Source: Burkholderia sp. FERM BP-3421 (GTDB lineage: Bacteria > Pseudomonadota > Gammaproteobacteria > Burkholderiales > Burkholderiaceae). Taken from it: 64,000 nt of DNA. The stretch covers positions 1,178,001 through 1,242,000 of the forward strand of contig NZ_CP117781.1 of assembly GCF_028657905.1 (NCBI RefSeq), given 5' to 3'. Positions 8,822 to 19,400 of this stretch are shown piece by piece. Both the position numbers and the translations under genes were made by a program. Position 1 is the stretch's first letter; each line of letters starts with the position of its first letter. A model generated the notes under the pieces. That model ran no database searches and was not told the DNA's origin. It worked only from the letters and a program-made list of their open reading frames with translations.

Positions 8822-9568
8822 TTAGTTTCGCGCTTCGAAAGCCATTCTCACGGCAAGCCCCGCAAGAACGGTTCCCATGAGCCAGCGCTGTATCAGTAGC
8901 CAGGACAGAATGGTGTGCATTTCGACCACGTTGAAGGCGGCGCGCAGCGGCATGCCGCTTTGCGCGAAATAATCCGCGATCAACGGCCCGCAACCCGCGT
9001 TCGAGAAAATAAACGGCAGCGCGGACAACTGCTTCGTCGACACGCGCTTGCGGCCGTCGAACGTACCGGCTGCCGCGACTGCGACGAAATTCTCTTCGAG
9101 CAGCGGCAAATGGTGAGTGAACGTTTTCGCGCCGGCCACGACGCCCACGTCGGCGGTGCCATCCTCGATCCATCCTTCGACTTCCGCATCGGTGCCTTCG
9201 AGCAGCACGGCCGACACGCCCGGATGCAGCGCTTTCAACGCTTCAAGCGCGGGCACGACGAACGTCAGGGATACGCTTGGCAGCGACGCGACGATCAGCC
9301 GCCCTTCGAGCTTGCCTCGCGACAGGCTGAACTGCTGACGCAGCGTCTGCGCTTCCCGCACGACGTTGCGAACGTACGGCCACAGACGCTCGCCCGCGGC
9401 GGTCAGGGCGACCGGTTGCCGGTCGCGTATGAGCAGCTTGACCTGCATGATGTCCTCCAGCTCGGTCAACGCGTGGCTGATCGCGGATTGACTGCGATTG
9501 AGCCGATCGGCGGCTGCCGTCAGCGAGCCCGGCTCGACTACGGCGGCGAGGATCGAGCGCTCCGAATA
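8822..9568 (-). pseudogene. LysR regulator fragment fused in frame to LysE-type exporter tail
   Basis: The N-terminal 200 or so codons are a LysR-type regulator: helix-turn-helix GSLTAAADRLNRSQSAISHA then TELEDIMQVKLL, and an effector-domain start ending NVVEMHTILSWL. The last 24 codons (about 8822-8896) do not match any LysR ending. They read QRWLMGTVLAGLAVRMAFEA, the closing transmembrane helix and tail of LysE/RhtB amino-acid exporters. The frame is open across the junction. The 5' end is also lost: about ten N-terminal residues and the start codon are missing, where an IS5-type remnant begins near 9570. No RBS/ATG at a normal LysR start exists. This points to a deletion that joined a lysR gene to a downstream lysE gene. 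Confidence 0.75.
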
Positions 9569-9592
9569 TGTCGTTAGGTTCTGTTCACATCC

Positions 9593-9793
9593 TCACAAGC
9601 GCCGAAAGGCACCGGCAAGCGCAACGAAGGCGAGATAGTTGCGCGCGAGCTTGTCGTATCGAGTGGTGACGTGACGAAAATGTTTGGTGCAATTGAAGAG
9701 GCGTTCGACGATGTTTCGAGTCCGATACAGCACTCGGCGGTGCCGCCGCTTGGCCTTTCAATTCTCCCGGGGGATGACAGCCTGACAGTGCCA
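9593..9793 (-). mobile_element. IS5-type transposase C-terminal remnant
   Basis: Read on the minus strand this encodes AVIPREN, a stop codon (9758-9760), then KAKRRHRRVLYRTRNIVERL and later RYDKLARNYLAFVALAG before a final stop at 9593. That is the C-terminal signature of IS5-superfamily DDE transposases (xRxxIERxFxxLKxFRRIATRYDKxxxNYLAxV). The internal stop and the missing N-terminal two thirds make it dead. Its edge coincides with the truncated start of the LysR fragment, which suggests the element caused that truncation. The sequence GGTTCTGTTCACATCCTC at 9578-9595 may be the terminal inverted repeat. Confidence 0.75.
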
Positions 9794-10430
9794 TTTGATC
9801 ATCGATGAAATGAACTCGAGGCGGTTGATTGCGTGGATTATCGGTCGAATTGCGGCCCGTGTTCGTGATGTCGTTATTTTTTGATTAAAAAATGATGCAT
9901 AAATGGACGGCAGTGCAATGAATCCGATGCGTAGTCGGCAAGTCGCGCACGATGAACATTTTCATGATGTCGGATTGAATCACTCCACCACCCTTGAGGT
10001 TGCCAATGTGCTGATCATTGACATTTCTTCTGACCTTTTAATCGGTGACATCTTTGCTAACTGTCAATTCTCTTTCAGTTTATACGCTTGCCACGCGAGG
10101 GGGCAGACGAAATTTCGGTTCGCCTTCTGGAATTTACATTTCTTATAATTTCTGTGACAAAAATTTTCAATGTTGTTTTGAAATGTGAACTAATTTATAT
10201 AGAATTTAGTTTGATAAATAAAATAATATTAGTTGTTGTGTTTTGCTGGGACCGATGAAGGCTGTAGTCGCACATTGAATTTTATATCCGAAAATCTGCC
10301 TTTGAGGGTGGGGTGTTGGGAATGAAAATTAAAATCTTCGAGACTTGTCGCTCGCGTGATTTTTTATGTGCGAAACGAGTCATCCACGCCTGAATTGCGA
10401 GACGGCGCATGAGCAGATGGGGTAATGCAA
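9794..10430. other. AT-rich leader of the adhesin gene
   Basis: There are 637 bases with markedly lower GC than the rest of the window, especially 10130-10330. It has an A/T hairpin (ATTTTTT at 9876-9882 with AAAAAAT at 9887-9893) and many TA steps. Such stretches often mark horizontally acquired or H-NS/MvaT-type silenced promoters, which is an inference here. An open frame at 9903-10148 has no coding character. No -35/-10 pair was assigned. Confidence 0.5.
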
Positions 10431-13400
10431 ATGAATAAGTCATATCGGGCGATCTGGAATGAGTCGCTGGGGGCGTGGGTTGCCGTATCGGAACTTGACT
10501 CTGCCAGAGGCAAGTCGAAGAAATCAAAGGTCGTTCATTGCATTGCCCTGGCTGCAGTGGCCTTGGGCGCACTGACGCATGATGCTCATGCGCAGTACGT
10601 GAATAATGCTGCATGGGCTTCGGCGAGTGGCGGCAATGCCATAGCGATCGGTTCCAACACCACCTACATCGCCAACGCCAGCGGTTATCAGGCCGTGGCA
10701 ATTGGCTCGGCTGCCACGGCGTCCAATACTAGCGCCGTAGCTGTTGGTGTTGGAGCTCTCGCTTCCGGTCTCAGCACCAGTGCATACGGGGGGTATTCCA
10801 GTGCCACCGGGACCAATTCTGTAGCCATAGGCGCAGGTTCCACCGCAGCTACCACAGGCTCGGTCGCCCTCGGCTACAACTCCGTCACGACCGGCACGGC
10901 ATCCGCCGCCACTGGCGGGACGGACACGGTCAGCAGCGCGACGATAGGAAGTGTGACTTATGGATCGTTTGCCGGTACGAGTGGTACCGCCGGTGTTGTG
11001 AGCGTAGGGAGTGCGGGCAATGAGCGGCGCATACAAAATGTCGCAGCAGGCCTGATTAGCGCGACCAGTACCGATGCGGTAAACGGCAGCGAACTGTATT
11101 CGGTCGCCAGTACGATAGGTTCCACCATCACTTCGCTGTCGACGTCCACGTCGACCGGGATTTCATCGCTGTCGACCGGCTTGTCCACGACGAACAGCAC
11201 CGTGACGTCGTTGTCGACTTCGACCTCGACGGGTTTGTCGTCGGCGAACAGATCGATCACGTCGCTGTCCACCTCGACGTCGACTGGCTTGTCCACGACC
11301 AACAGTACCGTGAAGTCGTTGTCGACATCGACTTCGACGGGTCTGTCGTCGGCGAACAGCTCGATCACGTCGCTGTCCACTTCGACGTCAACCGGTATTT
11401 CGTCGCTGTCGACGGGCTTGTCCACGACGAACAGCACGGTTACGTCGTTGTCGACTTCAACGTCGACGGGTTTGTCGTCGGCGAATAGTTCGATCACGTC
11501 GCTGTCCACTTCGACGTCGACCGGAATTTCATCGCTGTCGACGGGTTTGTCCACGACGAACAGCACGGTTACGTCGTTGTCGACGTCGACATCGACGGGT
11601 TTGTCGTCGGCGAATAGTTCGATCACGTCGTTATCCACTTCGACGTCAACCGGTATTTCGTCGCTGTCGACGGGCTTGTCGACGACGAACAGCACTGTTA
11701 CGTCGTTGTCGACGTCGACATCGACGGGTTTGTCGTCGGCGAATAGTTCGATCACGTCGTTGTCCACTTCGACGTCAACCGGTATTTCGTCGCTGTCGAC
11801 GGGCTTGTCCACGACGAACAGCACTGTTACGTCGTTGTCGACGTCGACATCGACGGGCTTGTCGTCGGCGAATAGTTCGATCACGTCGCTGTCCACTTCG
11901 ACGTCAACCGGGATTTCATCGCTGTCGACGGGCTTATCCACGACGAACAGCACCGTGACGTCGTTGTCGACGTCGACGTCGACGGGCTTGTCGTCGGCGA
12001 ACAGTTCGATCACATCGCTGTCCACTTCGACGTCGACCGGAATTTCATCGCTGTCGACGGGCTTGTCCACGACGAACAGCACTGTTACGTCGCTATCGAC
12101 GTCGACATCGACGGGCCTGTCGTCGGCGAATAGTTCGATCACGTCGTTGTCGACATCGACGTCAACCGGCATTTCGTCGCTGTCGACGGGTTTGTCCACG
12201 ACGAATAGCACGGTTACGTCGTTGTCGACTTCAACGTCGACGGGCTTGTCGTCGGCGAATAGTTCGATTACGTCGTTGTCCACTTCGACGTCAACCGGCA
12301 TTTCATCGCTGTCGACGGGCTTGTCCACGACGAACAGCACGGTCACGTCGTTGTCGACGTCGACGTCGACGGGCTTGTCGTCGGCGAATAGTTCGATTAC
12401 GTCGTTGTCCACTTCGACGTCGACCGGCATTTCATCGCTGTCGACGGGCTTGTCCACGACGAACAGCACTGTTACGTCGCTGTCGACTTCGACATCGACG
12501 GGCCTGTCGTCGGCGAATAGTTCGATCACGTCGTTGTCGACATCGACGTCGACGGGTCTGTCGTCGGCGAACAGTTCGATCACGTCGCTGTCCACTTCGA
12601 CGTCAACCGGCATTTCGTCGCTGTCGACGGGTTTGTCCACGACGAATAGCACGGTTACGTCGTTGTCGACTTCGACCTCGACGGGCTTGTCGTCGGCGAA
12701 TAGTTCGATTACGTCGTTGTCCACTTCGACGTCAACCGGCATTTCATCGCTGTCGACGGGCTTGTCCACGACGAACAGCACGGTCACGTCGTTGTCGACG
12801 TCGACGTCGACGGGCTTGTCGTCGGCGAACAGTTCGATCACATCGCTGTCCACTTCGACGTCGACCGGCATTTCATCGCTGTCGACGGGCTTGTCCACGA
12901 CGAACAGCACTGTTACGTCGCTGTCGACTTCGACATCGACGGGCCTGTCGTCGGCGAATAGTTCGATCACGTCGTTGTCGACATCGACGTCGACGGGTCT
13001 GTCGTCGGCGAACAGTTCGATCACGTCGCTGTCCACTTCGACGTCAACCGGCATTTCGTCGCTGTCGACGGGTTTGTCCACGACGAATAGCACGGTTACG
13101 TCGTTGTCGACTTCGACCTCGACGGGCTTGTCGTCAGCGAATAGTTCGATTACGTCGTTGTCCACTTCGACGTCAACCGGTATCTCGTCGTTGTCGACGG
13201 GCTTGTCGACGACGAACAGCACGGTCACGTCGTTGTCGACTTCAACGTCGACGGGCTTGTCGTCGGCGAACAGCTCGATCACGTCGCTGTCCACCTCGAC
13301 GTCAACCGGCATTTCGTCGCTGTCGACGTCGACATCGACAGGTTTGTCGACGACGAATAGCACGGTCACGTCGTTGTCGACGTCGACGTCGACGGGCTTG

Positions 13401-16400
13401 TCGTCGGCGAACAGATCGATCACATCGCTGTCCACTTCGACGTCAACCGGCATTTCATCGCTGTCGACGGGCTTGTCGACAACGAATAGCACGGTCACGT
13501 CGTTGTCGACATCGACGTCGACGGGTCTGTCGTCGGCGAACAGTTCGATCACATCGCTGTCCACTTCGACGTCAACCGGCATTTCATCGCTGTCGACGGG
13601 CTTGTCCACGACGAACAGCGCCGTCACGTCGTTGTCGACTTCGACCTCGACGGGCTTGTCGACGACGGACAGCACGGTCACGTCGTTGTCCACTTCGACA
13701 TCGACGGGCTTGTCGTCGGCGAATAGCTCGATCACGTCGCTGTCTACCTCGACGTCAACCGGTATTTCGTCGCTGTCGACCGGCTTGTCGACGACGGACA
13801 GCACGGTCACGTCGTTGTCGACATCGACGTCGACGGGCCTGTCGTCGGCGAACAGTTCGATCACGTCGCTGTCCACTTCGACGTCGACTGGTATTTCGTC
13901 GCTGTCGACCGGTTTGTCGACGACGGACAGCACGGTCACGTCGCTGTCCACTTCGACGTCAACCGGTATTTCGTCGTTGTCGACGGGCTTGTCGACGACG
14001 AATAGCACGGTCACGTCGTTGTCGACATCGACGTCGACGGGCCTGTCGTCGGCGAACAGCTCGATCACGTCGCTGTCCACTTCGACGTCGACTGGTATTT
14101 CGTCGCTGTCGACCGGCTTGTCGACGACGAACAGCACGGTCACGTCGTTGTCGACGTCGACATCGACAGGTCTGTCGTCGGCGAATAGCTCGATCACATC
14201 GCTGTCCACTTCGACGTCAACCGGTATTTCGTCGCTGTCGACCGGCTTGTCGACGACGGACAGCACGGTCACGTCGCTGTCCACTTCGACGTCGACCGGT
14301 ATTTCGTCGTTGTCGACGGGCTTGTCGACGACGAACAGCACGGTCACGTCGTTGTCGACATCGACGTCGACGGGCCTGTCGTCGGCGAACAGATCGATCA
14401 CATCGCTGTCCACTTCGACGTCAACCGGTATTTCGTCGCTGTCGACCGGCTTGTCGACGACGGACAGCACGGTCTCGACGGGCCTGTCGTCGGCGAATAG
14501 CTCGATCACGTCGCTGTCTACCTCGACGTCAACCGGTATTTCGTCGCTGTCGACCGGTTTGTCGACGACGGACAGCACGGTCACGTCGCTGTCCACTTCG
14601 ACGTCAACCGGTATTTCGTCGCTGTCGACGGGCTTGTCGACGACGAACAGCACGGTCACGTCGTTGTCGACATCGACGTCGACGGGCCTGTCGTCGGCGA
14701 ACAGCTCGATCACGTCGCTGTCCACTTCGACGTCGACTGGTATTTCGTCGCTGTCGACCGGCTTGTCGACGACGGACAGCACGATCACGTCGCTGTCCAC
14801 TTCGACGTCAACCGGTATTTCGTCGCTGTCGACGGGCTTGTCGACGACGAACAGCACGGTCACGTCGTTGTCCACTTCGACATCGACGGGCTTATCGTCG
14901 GCAAATAGTTCGATCACGTCGTTGTCGACTTCAACGTCGACAGGCCTGTCGTCGGCGAACAGCTCGATCACGTCGCTGTCCACCTCGACGTCAACCGGTA
15001 TTTCGTCGTTGTCGACGGGCTTGTCGACGACGAATAGCACGGTCACGTCGTTGTCGACGTCGACGTCGACGGGCCTGTCGTCGGCGAACAGATCGATCAC
15101 GTCGTTGTCCACTTCAACGTCGACGGGCTTATCGTCGGCGAATAGCTCGATCACATCGCTGTCCACTTCGACGTCAACCGGTATTTCGTCGTTGTCGACG
15201 GGCTTGTCGACGACGAATAGCACGGTCACGTCGTTGTCGACATCGACGTCGACGGGCCTGTCGTCGGCGAACAGATCGATCACGTCGCTGTCCACTTCGA
15301 CGTCGACTGGTATTTCGTCGCTGTCGACCGGCTTGTCGACGACGAACAGCACGGTCACGTCGTTGTCGACGTCGACATCGACAGGTCTGTCGTCGGCGAA
15401 TAGCTCGATCACATCGCTGTCCACTTCGACGTCAACCGGTATTTCGTCGCTGTCGACCGGCTTGTCGACGACGGACAGCACGGTCACGTCGTTGTCGACA
15501 TCGACGTCGACGGGCCTGTCGTCGGCGAATAGCTCGATCACGTCGCTGTCTACCTCGACGTCAACCGGTATTTCGTCGCTGTCGACCGGTTTGTCGACGA
15601 CGGACAGCACGGTCACATCGCTGTCCACTTCGACGTCAACCGGTATTTCGTCGTTGTCGACGGGCTTGTCGACGACGAACAGCACGGTCACGTCGTTATC
15701 GACGTCGACGTCGACGGGCCTGTCGTCGGCGAACAGCTCGATCACGTCGCTGTCCACTTCGACGTCGACTGGTATTTCGTCGCTGTCGACTGGCTTGTCG
15801 ACGACGGACAGCACGGTCACGTCGTTGTCGACTTCAACGTCGACGGGCCTGTCGTCGGCGAATAGTTCGATTACATCGCTGTCCACCTCGACGTCGACGG
15901 GCTTGTCGACGACGAACAGCACGGTCACGTCGTTGTCGACGTCGACGTCGACGGGCCTGTCGTCGGCGAACAGTTCGATCACGTCGCTGTCCACTTCGAC
16001 GTCAACCGGTATTTCGTCGCTGTCGACGGGTTTGTCGACAACGAATAGCACGGTCACGTCGTTGTCGACATCGACGTCGACGGGTCTGTCGTCGGCGAAC
16101 AGCTCGATCACGTCGTTGTCCACTTCGACGTCAACCGGTATTTCGTCGCTGTCGACGGGCTTGTCGACGACGAACAGCACGGTCACGTCGTTGTCGACAT
16201 CGACGTCGACGGGCTTGTCGTCGGCGAATAGTTCGATTACGTCGCTGTCCACTTCGACGTCGACGGGCCTGTCGTCGGCGAATAGTTCGATTACATCGCT
16301 GTCCACCTCGACGTCGACGGGCTTGTCGACGACGAACAGCACGGTCACGTCGTTGTCGACTTCAACGTCGACGGGCTTGTCGACGACGAACAGCTCGATC

Positions 16401-19400
16401 ACGTCGCTGTCCACCTCGACGTCAACCGGCATTTCGTCGCTGTCGACCGGCTTGTCCGCGGCGACCAGTTCGATTGTTTCCTTGTCCACCGTAACGAACA
16501 ATCTGGGCAGCAGCACGGCTTCGGCACTGGGTGGGGGCGCAGCCTACAATCCGGCGACGGGAACGATCAGCGCCCCTGCCTATACGACGTACAACGCGAA
16601 CGGAACGACAAGTACGGCCAACAATGTCGGTTCAGCGATCGACAATATCAACAGCCAGGGAATCAAGTACTTCCACGCCAACTCTTCTGCGTCTGACAGT
16701 CAAGCGCTGGGAGCGAACAGTGTGGCGATCGGCCCGAACGCAGTGGCGAACAATGCCGGCGATGTGGCGCTGGGGAGTGGTTCGGTGACGGCTGCGTCGA
16801 ACCCGACGGCGACGGGTACGATCGGAGGCGCGACGTACAACTACGCGGGGACGAATCCGACGAGCGTGGTGAGCGTGGGTGCTGCGGGTTCGGAACGTCA
16901 GATCACGAACGTGGCTGCGGGGCAGGTGACGGCCACGAGCACGGACGCGATCAATGGATCACAATTGTTCGCAACGAACACGGCGATCAACAGCTTGTCG
17001 ACCTCGACGTCGACCGGTATCTCGTCGCTGTCGACGGGCTTGTCGTCGGCGAACAGCACGGTCACGTCGCTGTCCACTTCGACGTCGACCGGTATTTCGT
17101 CGCTGTCGACGGGCTTGTCGACGACGAACAGCGCGGTCACATCGTTGTCGACGTCGACGTCGACCGGCATCTCGTCGCTGTCGACGGGCTTGTCGACGAC
17201 GAACAGCACGGTCACGTCGTTGTCGACGTCGACGTCGACGGGCTTGTCGTCGGCGAACAGCTCGATCACATCGCTGTCCACTTCGACGTCAACCGGTATT
17301 TCGTCGCTGTCGACGGGCTTGTCGACGACGAACAGCACGGTCACGTCGTTGTCGACGTCGACGTCGACGGGCTTGTCGTCGGCGAACAGCTCGATCGTAT
17401 CGCTGTCCACTTCGACGTCGACTGGTATTTCGTCGCTGTCGACGGGCTTGTCCACGACGAATAGCACGGTCACGTCGTTGTCGACGTCGACGTCGACGGG
17501 CTTGTCGTCGGCGAACAGCTCGATCACGTCGCTGTCCACTTCGACGTCGACTGGTATTTCGTCGCTGTCGACGGGTTTGTCGACGACGAACAGCACGGTC
17601 ACGTCGTTGTCGACGTCGACGTCGACGGGCCTGTCGTCGGCGAACAGTTCGATCACGTCGCTGTCCACATCGACGTCAACCGGTATTTCGTCGCTGTCGA
17701 CGGGCATATCCACGACGAACAGCACGGTCACGTCGTTGTCGACGTCGACGTCGACGGGCCTGTCGTCGGCGAACAGTTCGATCACGTCGCTGTCCACTTC
17801 GACGTCGACCGGTATTTCGTCGCTGTCGACGGGCTTGTCGACAACGAACAGCACGGTCACGTCATTGTCGACTTCAACCTCGACGGGCCTGTCGTCGGCG
17901 AACAGCTCGATCACATCGCTGTCCACTTCGACGTCGACCGGTATTTCGTCGCTGTCGACCGGCTTGTCGACGACGAACAGCACGGTCACGTCGCTGTCCA
18001 CCTCGACGTCGACCGGCATCAGCTCGCTGTCCACCGGCCTGTCGTCGACCAACAGCACGATCGTGTCGCTGTCGACATCGACGTCAACCGGCATCGGCTC
18101 ACTGTCCACCGGCCTGAGCACCACGAACAGCTCGGTATCGTCGCTGTCCACCTCGACGTCGACCGCGATCAATGCCGTGAAGACGCATTACTTCAGCGTC
18201 AACGATGGCGGCACGCAGCAGGCCAACTACAACAACGACGGCGCCACGGGCATCAACGCCCTCGCCACCGGCGTGAACGCCAGCGCGGCGGGCGCCAGCA
18301 GCGTCGCGGTCGGCAACGGTTCGAACGCGCAGTCGGCAGGCGCGGTCGCGATCGGCCAGAACGCATCGGCAACGGGCGGCACGGCCGTGTCGATCGGCTC
18401 CGGCAATACGGCAAGTGGCGACGGCGCGGTGGCGATCGGCGACCCGAGCGTCGCGACGGGTACCGGCGCGCTAGCGATGGGCGCGAACGACACGGCGACC
18501 GGTAACGGCGCAGTCGCGCTCGGCAACGCGAATACGGCCAACGGCGCCAGCGCGCTCGCCCTCGGCAGCTCGAACCAGGCCACCGCGGACAACACGATCG
18601 TACTGGGCAATCAGTCCACGGCCAGCGCTGTCGGCGCCCAGGCCTACGGCTCGAGCGCCACGGCAAGCGCCGCCAACGCACTTGCATTCGGTTCGAACGC
18701 CACCGCGAACGTTGCCAATTCGATCGCACTCGGCGCGAACTCGGTCACGAGCGCCGCGAACCCGACGTCGAGCGCCACGATCGGCGGAGTCACGTATTTC
18801 TTCGCGGGCAGCACGCCGGCCGGCGTGGTCAGCGTCGGGGCACCGGGCCAGGAGCGTCAGGTCACGAACGTCGCCGCCGGTCAGATCTCGGCCACGAGCA
18901 CGGATGCGATCAACGGCAGCCAGCTCAACGCGACGAACAACGCGGTCAACGCGCTGTCGACGTCCACCGCGTCGAACGTCGCGTCGCTGTCGACGGGCAT
19001 CAACTCGCTGTCCACCGGCCTGAGCACGACGAACAGCTCGGTATCGTCGCTGTCCACCTCGACCTCGACCGCGGTCAGCTCGCTGTCGACAAGCCTGAGT
19101 GCGACCAACAGCAACGTCAACTCGCTGTCGACGTCGACCTCCACCGGCATCGGCTCGCTGTCCACCGGCCTGAGCGCGACGAACAGCAACGTGGCTTCGC
19201 TGTCGTCCGGCGTGACGAACATCAACAACACGCTGAACTCGCTGTCGACGACGATCAACAACAACAACAACAACAACAACAACAACGCCCGTTCGGCGAA
19301 CAACGGCAGCATTGCTGCCGACATGAACGGAACCGGCAGCGATGTGCCGAAGGTCACCGCCGGCTCGAACTCGGTGGCGATCGGCGCGAACTCGACGGAC

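Noticed and set aside
9903..10148. Open frame of 81 codons upstream of the adhesin
   Set aside because: AT-rich, no ribosome-binding sequence, no coding-type codon use and no family resemblance.
10958..16516. Antisense open frame of 1,852 codons rich in PVDVEVDSDV-type repeats
   Set aside because: It is the complement of the adhesin stalk repeats. The 129-nt unit is a multiple of three, so stop-free antisense frames arise automatically. It has no start signal, signal peptide or family match.
16898..18172. Second antisense frame of 424 codons
   Set aside because: Same cause: complement of stalk repeat 2, with the same repeated acidic peptides.
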